64,000 nucleotides of DNA from Nocardioides panzhihuensis (lineage in GTDB: Bacteria > Actinomycetota > Actinomycetes > Propionibacteriales > Nocardioidaceae). Where the stretch lies: positions 2,418,001-2,482,000 of the forward strand of contig NZ_JACBZR010000001.1 of assembly GCF_013408335.1 (NCBI RefSeq), given 5' to 3'. Below are positions 1-9,188 of the stretch, piece by piece. Positions within the stretch are counted from its first letter, which is position 1. Each line of letters starts with the position of its first letter. Under the pieces are notes generated by a model. The model was not told the DNA's origin and did no database searches. It worked only from the letters and a program-made list of their open reading frames with translations. Made by a program: the position numbers and the translations under genes.

Positions 1-891
1 GCTGCCGCGGAAGTGCCCACGCTCCCGGGCCCGCTGCGCGGCGCTTTCCGCGGGATCGCGGCGCTCGGCTTCGGCGGTGTCATCTTCCAGGCGGCGCAGA
101 GCCTCCAGGTGCCGGCCTACGAGCCCTCTCTGGTCGGGCTCTGGGGGCTCGGGGCACTTCTCTACGCCTACGCGAGCGCAGGCGTGGCGCCGCTGGTCGT
201 GGGCATCGTGACCACGATGATCTGGTTCGACTGGCAGGTGGTGGCGAGCAGCGAGAGCACCTTCGCCGGCGTCTTCGCGGTGCTGGTCGGCGGCGTGATC
301 GCGACTGCGACAGCCGCACTGCACGACCGAGGCCGGGAGGCGTTCGCCCGGGTATGGCGGCTCGCGGGCGGCGTACTCGTCCTGGGTGGCCTTTTCGTCG
401 CCGCCATCCCGCAGGTCGGCGACCGCGAGCTGGCGTGGAGCCCGACCCTCGTCGTGGCGCTGGTGATCGCCGCGCTTCTCGCCGCCGTCGCGGTGGGGCG
501 TACGCGAGGGTGGTCCCGGTGGGAGGTGCTGGCCTCGGCGCTCATCGTGCCGATCGGACTCGCACTGGTCGCCTGGGACCCGCAGGTGAGCGACCTCGGC
601 TCCGTCTCGGGCGAGGCGTGGCTCTCCGCCTTCGTCAGCATCGCGGTCTACGTCGTCGTTGCCGGTGCGGTCGCCATCGACGGCTCCGTGCGCGACCATA
701 CGCTGCTCGTCGTGCTCGCCACCGGCGCGCTGGTCGTCTTCACGACCATGCAGAGCTTCGCGGTCTTCGCGCCGATCATGTCCGGCGCGACCCTGTTCCT
801 GATGCTGGGAGTGCTCCTGCTCGCCACCGGATTCGTCTTCGACCGCGCCCGACGTGGCGTGGCCGCCAACCTCAGCGAGGCCCTCTCATGA
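1..891 (+). CDS. DUF2157-type membrane protein, 5' end outside window
   Basis: Frame 1 is open from the first base, so the gene probably starts upstream; the first in-window candidate start is GTG at 13. The roughly 295 visible residues are almost all hydrophobic, with about nine membrane segments separated by short charged loops (for example around residues 20-55, 85-105 and 125-165). The stop overlaps the start of the next gene (ATGA), and that partner carries a GDYXXLXY-type motif. Membrane proteins of the DUF2157 group are often followed by, or fused to, such a domain, which is the basis for the name. No catalytic motif is visible and the biochemical role is unknown. Confidence 0.7.
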   Translation, partial: AAAEVPTLPGPLRGAFRGIAALGFGGVIFQAAQSLQVPAYEPSLVGLWGLGALLYAYASAGVAPLVVGIVTTMIWFDWQVVASSESTFAGVFAVLVGGVIATATAALHDRGREAFARVWRLAGGVLVLGGLFVAAIPQVGDRELAWSPTLVVALVIAALLAAVAVGRTRGWSRWEVLASALIVPIGLALVAWDPQVSDLGSVSGEAWLSAFVSIAVYVVVAGAVAIDGSVRDHTLLVVLATGALVVFTTMQSFAVFAPIMSGATLFLMLGVLLLATGFVFDRARRGVAANLSEALS

Positions 892-1349
892 ACGCTCGTA
901 CCAAGGTGATGCTCGTCTGCTTCCTCAACCTCGGACTGGTCGGCCTCGCCGTCGCCGGCCAGCTCTCCGCACGTCTCACCGGCGACGAGATCCGGCTCCG
1001 CGTCGCCCCGGTCGATCCGATCGACCCGTTCCGTGGCGCCTATGTCGACCTCGCCTATACCGACATCACCGAACGTACGACTCACGAGACCGGGGATGCG
1101 TACGCCTCGCTGGCACGACGTGGCCAGGTCTGGGAGGCGACCAGCGTCTCGGTAGACCCGCCTGCCGAGGGACTGTTCCTGAAGTGCCACGACGACGGCT
1201 CGCGGCTCGCCTGCGGCATCGAGAGCTTCTTCGTCCCGCAGGATCGGGCCAAGGAGATCGAGGGCGACGTCGGCCGCGGCGATGCGATCGCGGTGGTGAA
1301 GGTCGACTCCCGCGGCAACGCGGCGCTCGTCTCGGTCCGGACGCACTGA
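888..1349 (+). CDS. GDYXXLXY-domain protein
   Basis: A 153-residue protein with one N-terminal membrane anchor (residues 7-24) followed by an extracytoplasmic beta-rich domain. Residues around 47-56 read DPFRGAYVDLAY, a variant of the GDYXXLXY signature. It starts inside the stop codon of the upstream membrane protein, so the two are translationally coupled and probably act together at the membrane. Function is unknown. The stop lies 11 bp from the convergent HxlR gene. Confidence 0.7.
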   Translation: MNARTKVMLVCFLNLGLVGLAVAGQLSARLTGDEIRLRVAPVDPIDPFRGAYVDLAYTDITERTTHETGDAYASLARRGQVWEATSVSVDPPAEGLFLKCHDDGSRLACGIESFFVPQDRAKEIEGDVGRGDAIAVVKVDSRGNAALVSVRTH

Positions 1350-1360
1350 CAGAGACCCGG

Positions 1361-1738
1361 CTAACGATGGGCCTCGTCGGTCGCCGGCGCCTGAGCCGGC
1401 ATGGAGACCAAAGCTGAGACAGGTGCGGCGATCCCCCATTCGTACATCGCATCCAGCACCGGACGCAGCTGCCAGCCGAGCGGAGTCAGCTCATAGACCA
1501 CCCGCGGCGGGATCTCGGCATACGCGGTGCGGGTCACGATGCCGCGAGCCTCGAAAAGGCGCAGTCGGTTGGTCAGCGTATGGGCACTGATCCCGGGAAG
1601 CGCGGTTCGCAGCTCACCGAACCGGTGCGGGCCATGCATGAGCTCCCGGACGATGAGCGTCGCCCACGGACCGTCGAACAGCATCAGGAAACGCGACACA
1701 CCACACTCGGGAAGCTCAGGAAGGTCGACATCTGACAT
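1361..1738 (-). CDS. HxlR-family transcriptional regulator
   Basis: A 125-residue winged-helix regulator. Features typical of HxlR proteins are the early Cys (residue 12), the GPWATLIVRELMHGPHRFGEL helix pair, the GISAHTLTNRLRLFEARGIVTR recognition region and the PPRVVYELTPLGWQL wing. Members often sense reactive electrophiles or redox stress. It is divergent from the NmrA-type reductase at 1802, and the 63-bp gap carries an inverted repeat, so it most likely represses that gene and itself. Confidence 0.85.
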   Translation of the reverse strand: MSDVDLPELPECGVSRFLMLFDGPWATLIVRELMHGPHRFGELRTALPGISAHTLTNRLRLFEARGIVTRTAYAEIPPRVVYELTPLGWQLRPVLDAMYEWGIAAPVSALVSMPAQAPATDEAHR

Positions 1739-1774
1739 TTCTTCACCCTAGCCCAATAGTGCAGTTGACGTAAC

Positions 1775-1793
1775 TGGTGCACCATATGCACCA
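1775..1793. promoter_or_regulatory. Inverted repeat, probable HxlR operator
   Basis: TGGTGCA and TGCACCA arms of 7 bp are separated by 5 nt in the short gap between the divergent hxlR-type gene and the reductase gene, immediately before the ATG at 1802. Position and symmetry fit a dimeric repressor site; binding is inferred. Confidence 0.5.
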
Positions 1794-1801
1794 ATAGGTC
1801 C

Positions 1802-2665
1802 ATGACCTACATCATCCATGGCGCCACCGGCGCCCAGGGCTCCCCTGTCCTCGCCGCGATGCTCGCCGCCGGGAACCCGGCCGTGGCTGCCGTACGCACC
1901 TTGGACGCCGTAAACGACGGCGTCGCCTCGGTTGCCGTCGACCTCGCCGATGCCGGCTCCCTCGCCGAGGCGTACGCCGGCGCGGACGGGGTGTTCGTCC
2001 ATCTGCCGATGGGGCCGCCGGAGCAGTCCCTGCAGTACGTCGAGGCGATCGCCACCGCGGTCGCCAAAGCAAAGCCGGCCCGCGTGGTGATCTCCACCAG
2101 CGGCCAGATCGTGGACCAGCCCGGCTCGCCCCTGCAAGCCAACGACGACAGCCCGATCGCCACCCTCATTCGCCGCGTCGGCGACACCGGCGTCTCGACC
2201 GCCGTCGTCGCCACCCGGCTCTACCTGGAGAATCTGCTCCTGCCCGTCGTCTCCGGCTCCGCGACGCTCGACGGCGTCCTCCGCTATCCCCTCCCGACCG
2301 CGTTCGCGACGTCCTGGATCTCGCACAGCGACGTCGCCGAGGTCGTAGTCCGGCTCCTCACCGACCACTCCACCACAGGCATCGTCGCCGTCGGCGCCCA
2401 TCCCGGACTCACTGGTCCCGACCTGGCCGCAGCCTTCGCCGGACGGCTCGGCCGCGACGTGACCTACGAGGCGATCACACCCGAGGCGTTCGGCGAGCTG
2501 ATCTCCCCGCTCTTCGGACCGGAGGCCAGCGGCCCTGTCGTCGACCTCTACCAAGCCCTCAACACCCAGGAACGAAACACCATCGCCCCCGACAACAGCG
2601 CTCAAAGCCTTCTCGGCATCTCGCCGCGGTCCGTCGAGGACTGGCTCGCCAACGTACCTTTCTGA
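1802..2665 (+). CDS. NmrA-like NAD(P)-binding reductase
   Basis: 287 residues with the N-terminal dinucleotide-binding motif GATGAQGSP (residues 7-15), characteristic of atypical short-chain dehydrogenases of the NmrA/NAD(P)H azoreductase-like group. A central RLYLENLL and the GLTGPDLAAAF segment match the substrate-domain pattern of the same group. Divergence from an HxlR regulator is a common arrangement for stress-inducible quinone or azo reductases, so induction by electrophiles is likely. The substrate is unknown. Confidence 0.75.
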   Translation: MTYIIHGATGAQGSPVLAAMLAAGNPAVAAVRTLDAVNDGVASVAVDLADAGSLAEAYAGADGVFVHLPMGPPEQSLQYVEAIATAVAKAKPARVVISTSGQIVDQPGSPLQANDDSPIATLIRRVGDTGVSTAVVATRLYLENLLLPVVSGSATLDGVLRYPLPTAFATSWISHSDVAEVVVRLLTDHSTTGIVAVGAHPGLTGPDLAAAFAGRLGRDVTYEAITPEAFGELISPLFGPEASGPVVDLYQALNTQERNTIAPDNSAQSLLGISPRSVEDWLANVPF

Positions 2666-2777
2666 GACATCAGAACCACATGGACACGCATTTCGCCCGA
2701 GTGCGAACTTGGTGCGGCTCGCCGCATGGACGACCACGTCGGTTGCGATCAAGTAGCTGCTGGGTGGCCGACCGGGA

Positions 2778-3590
2778 TCAAACGCCCTTCTCTCTGAAAA
2801 CCTCGGAGAGCGGGTCTGCCTCGAAGTAGTCCGTCTTGATCTTCAGCCACTCACCGTTGACGACCATGTCTTCGATGACCCTGTCGATCCGCTCCTTGCG
2901 CGGATCGCCCTCACGCACCACGAACGCGATCGGGGCCTCCTCGGCCTGGTAGACGATCGGCTGCGCCAGCCGGATAGGCGCACGCTTGAGAATGGAGGCG
3001 GCGTACGGAGCGCCGTAGAAGAACGCATCGACCTCGCCCCTCCCCAGCGATCCGACCGCGGCGGCCGCGTCCCTGGCCCTGATGATGTTGACGTCCTCGT
3101 ACTGCTCTTCGAGGAAACGCTCGTGGATGGTGCCGTCGACGACGGCGACGTTCTTCCCGTCGACATCGCGACGGCTTCGGATGCTCGACCCCTCGGCGGC
3201 AAGAAAGGACACATAGGTCACGAAGTATGGAGTGCTGAAGTCGAACTCCCGCTCCCCCTCCGGCGTCTTGGTGACCTGCGCGCCAATCATGTCGATCTTG
3301 CCCGATCGCAGTGCAGGGTAGAGCTGACGGAACTCCATCTCCACGAACTCCGGATCGACACCCATGCCCTCGGCAACGCTGCGCGCCATCTGATAGTCGA
3401 AGCCCTTGGTCACGCCGTCGGTCTTGTAGTACGCCGGCTCGCCGCTTCCGACGCCGATCCGGAGCGTGCCTCCGACCGAGGCGCTCGCCGTGTCGTTTGC
3501 GGATGGAGCCGGCCCTGAGGACTGACCGCTGAAGACGATGGCACCTAGAAGCACCACGGCACCTGCGACGACGAACTTGGTCTGGTTCAT
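2778..3590 (-). CDS. Family 3 extracellular solute-binding protein
   Basis: 270 residues. The start at MNQTKF follows from the signal segment (residues 3-22, hydrophobic after Lys4); no lipobox Cys is present, so it may be secreted or membrane-anchored. The mature part has family-3 hallmarks: GTLRIGVGSGEP, KGFDYQMARSVAEGMG, a central IDMIGAQVTKTPEGEREFDFSTPY and a second-lobe VAVVDGTIHERFL. Such proteins capture amino acids or related small acids for ABC importers, or act as receptor domains. No permease or ATPase is next to it, so it is an orphan here. It converges with the NmrA-like gene. Confidence 0.8.
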   Translation of the reverse strand: MNQTKFVVAGAVVLLGAIVFSGQSSGPAPSANDTASASVGGTLRIGVGSGEPAYYKTDGVTKGFDYQMARSVAEGMGVDPEFVEMEFRQLYPALRSGKIDMIGAQVTKTPEGEREFDFSTPYFVTYVSFLAAEGSSIRSRRDVDGKNVAVVDGTIHERFLEEQYEDVNIIRARDAAAAVGSLGRGEVDAFFYGAPYAASILKRAPIRLAQPIVYQAEEAPIAFVVREGDPRKERIDRVIEDMVVNGEWLKIKTDYFEADPLSEVFREKGV

Positions 3591-3793
3591 GGGAGGGGGA
3601 TCCTGTTCCAGTGCTGGAGAGCCCAACCCGCACGAGTACGCCGAGAATGGGCCTCGTTGTGATGATGTGGCCGTTTTGTTGCCAAATCAAACCGGGGACC
3701 ACACCCCTGCGTCCAGGGGCGGCATGCGGCAGTGAAACGCGGAGGCAAGATCCAACCGCGACATATGACGCAAATCACGAGCCCTTGTCCGCA

Positions 3794-4115
3794 TCACGGA
3801 ACTAAGCGCAGCAATTCGAAACCAAACGACTGATACGCGGCGCCTATGACTCCGTCACCGATCACAGCCCAGAATCCTCGCGATTCGGGCATGTGCCCGC
3901 CGAGCGTGTGCCACGCCAATCCCGGATTCTCGGCACGCAGCGCGGAGAGCGCCGCGGCAGTCAGACCTGTGCCGATACTCCTCATGTGTCCACGGTTGCT
4001 CCACCCAGCCAAGCCGCCAACGAGGGCAGACCTGGTAGTCCACCGCGAACACTTCATCGCCGCCAATCCACGCCGCCCGCGTATCCAGAGCTGAGGGCGT
4101 TGGAACTGGTCTCAA
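3794..4115 (-). pseudogene. Remnant of a GNAT-family acetyltransferase
   Basis: The minus strand encodes a recognisable GNAT C-terminal half (GTGLTAAALSALRAENPGL, then WHTLGGHMPESRGFW), but the preceding part (DYQVCPRWRLGWVEQPWTHEEYRHR) lies in another frame. The two join around 3985, so the gene looks frameshifted, and no complete N-terminal half was found. Most of the 555 bp between the binding protein and the PucR gene (3591-4145) is this decayed gene. The family call rests on pattern recognition only. Confidence 0.4.
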
Positions 4116-4145
4116 CCACGTGCCGAGTTCGCCATGCCGTCGAAC

Positions 4146-5852
4146 CTATTCAGCTGGGTTTCGGGTATGTGGTCTCGGGTCAGTCGACGGAAACGAATGT
4201 TGATTCAGCAATCTCAACTGCAGCATCAGCGCGAACCGCGCCTCCGCATCGTCGAGGTCGACCCCACCGACCTCCGCGACCTTGCGCAGCCGATAGCGGA
4301 AGGTGTTGGCGTGGGTGAACACCGCGGCCGAGGCTGCGGTGACGTCGCCGAAGGAGTTGAGCCAGGTATCGACGGTCTCCACGAGGTTAGAGCCCTTCCG
4401 CTCGTCGTGCTCCAGGAGCCGCGCCAGCGGCCCGGCTGGCACGTCGCGATCTGCGCTCAGGTCCGCGAGCTCGAGCATGAGTGCGTCGACGTGCACCTGG
4501 TCGATGACCGCAACTCGCCGGCCGGTGCGGCCGGCCCGCAACACCCGCAGCGCGCGGTCCGCGGCGGCGCGCGAGCGGGTCAGGTCCGACCGGGTCAGGG
4601 CAAGGGTGCCGATGCCCACCAGCAACGGCGTGTCGTCGCCGATGCGCTCGAGGAACTCGCCGACGACGTGCTCGGCCCTATGGCTCGCGCTCCCCCTGTC
4701 ACCGCGCACGTTGACGATGGCATAGGCGACGTCGTTGATCTGCGCCGCAGCCGATCTCGGATAGACGGCGCTGAGGTGCATGGCGAACGCATCGGTGGTC
4801 CGCTGATGCTCGGCGGCGCGTTGGGCGCGGCCACCGGCCGCCGCTGCCGAGGAGCCGCCTCCGTCGGCGCCCTCCGGCAGGCGACCGGCTGCAAGTGCCA
4901 GCACGAGGTAGTCCCGGTGGAGGAGCCCGAGTCGGTCGACAGCCTCCAGCGCACCGGGACCACCCTCGAGCGCGGTGGCCACCAGGTCGGCCTGGAGGCG
5001 GCGCTCCACATCGGCCCCGGCCCGCAGGCGCAGCAGGTGGAGCGCAACCAGCTTGGCTGCTTCCTGCAGCTCCTGGCTGCCTTTTGCCGACAGCGGCTCC
5101 TTGACCGTCGCCCAGATCGACCCGAGGACCTCGTCACCCGCCCGCACCGCAAGGGCTACCTTCGGGGCGGTCGTCTGCTCGTCGTCGTACGGCATCGGGT
5201 CGATGTGCACCGGCGTGCGACTGCGCTGGATATCACGGGACACGCCCCGCTCCTCCAGCAGGCGGGCGAAGCGGTCCGGCACCTGGCGCCCGAGGATCGT
5301 CTCGACACGCACCGGGTCGGCATCGTCCTGGCCCTCAGAGAACGCCAGCACCCGCGAGCTGCGGTCCTCGATGGTGATCGGCGCGTCGAGCAGGGTGGAG
5401 ATCGCATTGGCCAGGGCGAAGAGGTCGCCGGACGGCATCCCGCCGAGGGTCTCTGCCTCGGAGACGCCGACGTCGCCCTCGGCGATCTGCGCGCGCAACA
5501 GGGCAGTCAGCTGCGACCACGAGGCTCTGCTGGTGAGGCCGAGCACAGGGACGCCCGTCGCCGAGACCGCGGCGCGGACGGCGTCATCGACCACGACGGG
5601 CGAGCGCACCACGAGACCCGCGGCGCCGTGGTCGCCGAGGTCGGTGACCAGCGTGGCGATGTCGGCCGGGTGCTGCAGCCCGACACCGAGGACCAGCGCC
5701 TGGCGCGGAGGTGGCGAGCCGTCCAGCGGGTCGTGGATCACCACGTTCCGGATCTCCTCCACCAGGTCGGCATCGCCGCAGGCGACCTCGAGCAGCGTGG
5801 ACCCGAGGTTGTCGAGGACACGGCCGAGACTCGCACGACCTTGGTGGATCAC
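4146..5852 (-). CDS. PucR-family transcriptional regulator
   Basis: 568 residues from the GTG at 5852 (VIHQGRASLG); the open frame continues upstream, but extending it would run into the preceding gene. The N-terminal domain (about 1-125) matches the PucR purine-catabolism sensor type; a middle GGDEF-like region precedes the C-terminal PucR helix-turn-helix (FTHANTFRYRLRKVAEVGG, then DAEARFALMLQLRLL). Family members activate genes for nitrogenous compounds. It lies directly downstream of the peptide transporter and peptidase genes on the same strand, so it probably controls that operon. The start codon is the least certain part. Confidence 0.8.
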   Translation of the reverse strand: MIHQGRASLGRVLDNLGSTLLEVACGDADLVEEIRNVVIHDPLDGSPPPRQALVLGVGLQHPADIATLVTDLGDHGAAGLVVRSPVVVDDAVRAAVSATGVPVLGLTSRASWSQLTALLRAQIAEGDVGVSEAETLGGMPSGDLFALANAISTLLDAPITIEDRSSRVLAFSEGQDDADPVRVETILGRQVPDRFARLLEERGVSRDIQRSRTPVHIDPMPYDDEQTTAPKVALAVRAGDEVLGSIWATVKEPLSAKGSQELQEAAKLVALHLLRLRAGADVERRLQADLVATALEGGPGALEAVDRLGLLHRDYLVLALAAGRLPEGADGGGSSAAAAGGRAQRAAEHQRTTDAFAMHLSAVYPRSAAAQINDVAYAIVNVRGDRGSASHRAEHVVGEFLERIGDDTPLLVGIGTLALTRSDLTRSRAAADRALRVLRAGRTGRRVAVIDQVHVDALMLELADLSADRDVPAGPLARLLEHDERKGSNLVETVDTWLNSFGDVTAASAAVFTHANTFRYRLRKVAEVGGVDLDDAEARFALMLQLRLLNQHSFPSTDPRPHTRNPAE

Positions 5853-5901
5853 GACAGAACCGTACCCATGTTTCGTCCAGCTCGACAATGAACGAATCCG
5901 A

Positions 5902-8900
5902 TCACGAGACCCTGGGCGTCGCCCGCCCGCCCGAATGGAGGTACGTCGCCCCCGTCGCCAGCGGCTCGAACACCACCGATGTCCACGACTCCACACCGTC
6001 CGCCCGATAGGCGAAGGTCCCTTCGGAGACCGGGACCAGGTCGAACTCCTCCGTGGTCTTTGGCATCAGGTCGGCGAGCAGACCGGTCACGGTCGTGATC
6101 ATCCGCAGCCCGAGCGCGCCCGGGCGCACCTCGATGCGCTGGCCCGCCCGCTCGTAGACCCCGACGTAGCCCGCGGTGTCCACCCGCGGCGGCTCGGGCG
6201 GCGGGGCGAAGGGCTCCGGCAGGGTCACATTCGCCAGCTCGGTGAAGATCTCGGTGAACAGGTCCTGGTAGAGGTCACGGGCATTGCCACCGTTGGTCAG
6301 CAGCGTGACGGCCAGCCCCTGGTCGGGCAGAACTCGCAGGAAGGCTGACTGGCCGATGGTGTTCCCGTCGTGGCCGACGACCTCGTGCCCGTCCCAGGTG
6401 GACCGGTTCCAGCCGAGGCCCCACGAGTCACCCATCGGATGGGGTGCCGGTACGTCGACCTGTCGCTGTCTCATCGCCACGACCTGCCCGACGGGGAGGA
6501 TCTCGCGCCCGTCCGCGGCGTTGCCCTCGCGCAGGTGGAGCGCCGCAAAGGTGAGTACGTCCGAGGCCGTTGCGTTGATCAGGCCCGCTGGTCCCAGCGC
6601 GCGGGGTAGTCCCCAGACTGACGCTGGCACGGCTGGTTTCCCGACGTGCCCGATCGCCGTACGGAACGCCAGCGCCTCCTCGGGCAAGGTGACGGTGTGC
6701 GCGAGACCCATCGGCACGAAGAGCCGCGCCCTCATCGCCTGGTCCCATGTCTGGCCCATGACCTTCTCGATGATCCGCCCGGCGATCACGAAGCCGGAGT
6801 TGCAGTAGGAGAAGGTGGCGCCGAGCGGATGGTTCAGCTCGACGTCGGCCAGTGCCGCGACGTAGTCCTCGAGACAGGCGTCGCCCCTGCCGGTGTCGAT
6901 GAAGAAGTCGCCGTCGATGCCGCTGGTGTGGGTCAGCAGGTGCCGGACAGTGAGCTCCTCGGCCACGTCTCGGTCGGCGAGCTTCAGCTCGGGAAGGAGC
7001 TCGATGACCTGGGTGTCCAGATCGAAGGATCCCTCAGCGACCAATTGCAGGACGACGGTTGCGGTCCACACCTTGGTGATGGATCCGATCTGGAAGAGGG
7101 AGTCGTCGGTGACCTCGACGCCGGTGGCGGTGTTCAGCACGCCGTGGTGCGCGATGACCGGGTCCTCCCCCAGACGCAGGACGCCGAGAGCGGCGCCGGG
7201 AACACCGTGCGCCACCGCGAGCTCGGTGAGCCGCGCCTGCCAGTGCTGCTGGTCGATGGGCCTGCGCTGGAGCTGTCCGGCCTCCGGGGCGTACTCCTCG
7301 ACCCACTCCGCGACGCGGCGGTTCCAGTCGATGCGGTGGGAGGGCGGACCGTCCAGGATGAACAGGTGGGAGCCACCGGGATAGGCGACCAGACGGGTGG
7401 GCACGTCGCGATCCCGCAAGGCCGTGAACCACTGCTCGGCCTGGCCCAGCGGACAGCGCTCATCGGCGGCGCCGTGCAGCAGCAAGGTCGGCGTTCGCAC
7501 GTCATGGACGCGGGTCAGGGGTGACGGCGAGTCGCCGAACTCGAGTCGCGCGAGCGGCGGACCGACGTCCGAGGTGCCGGCCATGCTGGTCAGATCCGCG
7601 ACCGCGCCGCCCGCGACAGCCGCCGCGAAGCGGTCGTCGTGTGCGGTCAGGTGGCACGTCATGTAGCCGCCGTAGCTGTAGCCGGTCACCGCAAGCCGAT
7701 CCGGGTGGGCCGTGCCCTCGGCGACCAGCTGGTCCAGCGGCTCGAGGAAGTCGGCTGCATCCGCCCGACCCCAGTCCCCCAGCGCAGCGGTGTAGAACTT
7801 CTCGCCGTAGCCGTCGCTGCCGCGGGGGTTGAGGAGCAGCACTGCCCACCCCTTCGCGGCCAGCACCTGGTGGTAGAGGTGGACCGGGTCGGCCGTGCCG
7901 CTCCACGCGTTGTGCGGCCCGCCGTGGATGTCGAGCAGCACCGGCATCGGCCCCGTGCATGCGGGATCACGGACCAGCCACCCGTGCACCTCACCGCCGT
8001 CGGAGACGGCGAACGTCCGCTCCTGCGGCGCGAAGAGGCCCAGATGCGCTGGCTGGTACGACGTCAGTGCGGTGCGGTCCGCAGTCGCGAGGTCGATCGC
8101 GACGATCTCGCCGAACGTGGTGGGTGTCGCGACCACGGCCACCGCGGTCCCGCCTGTCAGCGACATCCCGGAGATGCTCGCGTCACCTCCGACGAGGCAC
8201 CGGGCATCGCCCCCGGCAAGTGCGACCGAATACAGGTGGGTGCGACCGCGGTCGCGGGCACAGAAGAGGACGGCCCGCCCGTCGTCGTACACCTGGGGCA
8301 GGGCACCGGGATAGGCCGGACCTCCGGGCATGACGTTGCGGTCCAGGTCCGGGCAGAGGTCCTGAATGCTGTGGTCGTCGAGCGAGATCCGCAGCAGCTG
8401 CGCGTGGCCGATGTCGGAGTCGTTTCGGCCGACCGCGAGCAGGTCGCTGCCGTCACCCGTCCAGCCGACCACGTGGAGCCGCGCACTCGCCGGGCCGACC
8501 TGATCCGGCTTCTGACGTGGATCGGTCGACGACACGACATACGCCGGTCCGGAGAAACCCGTGTTGTCATCGAGCTCGTGAGCCGCGGAGAACGCGAGCT
8601 GGTGGCCGTCCGGCGACCAGCTCGGGTCCCCGACCTGCCAAGAACCGCGAGTGACCTGCCGCACCTCACCGGAGGCCAGCTCCAGCACGTGGACCTGTCG
8701 ACGGAGCGCCCCCAGGAAGCCGGCGCCGTCCACCTTGTAGGTCAGGTCGTCGGCCACGACGGGCGCAGCGAGGTCGTGGTGACCGGTGCTGTCGACGACA
8801 GCCGTGAAGGCCAGTCGGGTGCCGTCGGGGCTCCAGGCCGGTGTGCCGACGCCGTGGGGAAGGTCGGTCACCTGCTCGGGCTCTCCCCCATCCGCCGCGA

Positions 8901-9177
8901 GGACCCACACCTGGGCCGGTCCGTCCTGGCTGCGCAGGAACGCGACGCGGGCGCCGTCTGGGCTCCACGTCGGCGAGGCGTCGTTGCCGTGGCGGGTGAG
9001 TCTCCGGGGCTCACCGCCACTGACGGGGACCCGCCACAACGAGCGTTGGTAGCGGTCACGGCCGCGATCCACCGTGCGGAGCACGAACACCGCGGAGGTG
9101 GCGTCCGGGTTGATCGCGGGCTGCTCCACCTGGGCAAGGTCGTGGAGGTCCTCGAATGCCAGCGGTCGGGTCTCCAT
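5902..9177 (-). CDS. S9 peptidase fused to a beta-lactamase-type serine hydrolase
   Basis: 1091 residues joining two hydrolases. Residues 1 to about 380 form a TolB/DPP-IV-like propeller with repeated PxWSPDGxxLAF blades. About 400-640 is an S9 alpha/beta hydrolase with LDIHGGPHNAW, nucleophile GYSYGGY (Ser501), a DERCP acidic region and GGSHLF (His). From about 655 a second enzyme begins with the class C beta-lactamase/DD-peptidase signature: SITK (Ser699, Lys702), YCN (Tyr791) and HDGNTIGQS. An AAGGAG ribosome site supports METRPL as the start. It closes the peptide ABC operon, suggesting breakdown of imported peptides or amides. No signal peptide is seen, so it is likely cytoplasmic. Each domain normally exists alone. 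Confidence 0.85.
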   Translation of the reverse strand: METRPLAFEDLHDLAQVEQPAINPDATSAVFVLRTVDRGRDRYQRSLWRVPVSGGEPRRLTRHGNDASPTWSPDGARVAFLRSQDGPAQVWVLAADGGEPEQVTDLPHGVGTPAWSPDGTRLAFTAVVDSTGHHDLAAPVVADDLTYKVDGAGFLGALRRQVHVLELASGEVRQVTRGSWQVGDPSWSPDGHQLAFSAAHELDDNTGFSGPAYVVSSTDPRQKPDQVGPASARLHVVGWTGDGSDLLAVGRNDSDIGHAQLLRISLDDHSIQDLCPDLDRNVMPGGPAYPGALPQVYDDGRAVLFCARDRGRTHLYSVALAGGDARCLVGGDASISGMSLTGGTAVAVVATPTTFGEIVAIDLATADRTALTSYQPAHLGLFAPQERTFAVSDGGEVHGWLVRDPACTGPMPVLLDIHGGPHNAWSGTADPVHLYHQVLAAKGWAVLLLNPRGSDGYGEKFYTAALGDWGRADAADFLEPLDQLVAEGTAHPDRLAVTGYSYGGYMTCHLTAHDDRFAAAVAGGAVADLTSMAGTSDVGPPLARLEFGDSPSPLTRVHDVRTPTLLLHGAADERCPLGQAEQWFTALRDRDVPTRLVAYPGGSHLFILDGPPSHRIDWNRRVAEWVEEYAPEAGQLQRRPIDQQHWQARLTELAVAHGVPGAALGVLRLGEDPVIAHHGVLNTATGVEVTDDSLFQIGSITKVWTATVVLQLVAEGSFDLDTQVIELLPELKLADRDVAEELTVRHLLTHTSGIDGDFFIDTGRGDACLEDYVAALADVELNHPLGATFSYCNSGFVIAGRIIEKVMGQTWDQAMRARLFVPMGLAHTVTLPEEALAFRTAIGHVGKPAVPASVWGLPRALGPAGLINATASDVLTFAALHLREGNAADGREILPVGQVVAMRQRQVDVPAPHPMGDSWGLGWNRSTWDGHEVVGHDGNTIGQSAFLRVLPDQGLAVTLLTNGGNARDLYQDLFTEIFTELANVTLPEPFAPPPEPPRVDTAGYVGVYERAGQRIEVRPGALGLRMITTVTGLLADLMPKTTEEFDLVPVSEGTFAYRADGVESWTSVVFEPLATGATYLHSGGRATPRVS

Positions 9178-9188
9178 GGAAATCTCCT

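Noticed and set aside
4134..5891. 585-residue open frame on the plus strand opposite the PucR gene
   Set aside because: The minus-strand PucR protein has clear domains and the plus-strand translation is low-complexity; it is a shadow frame.
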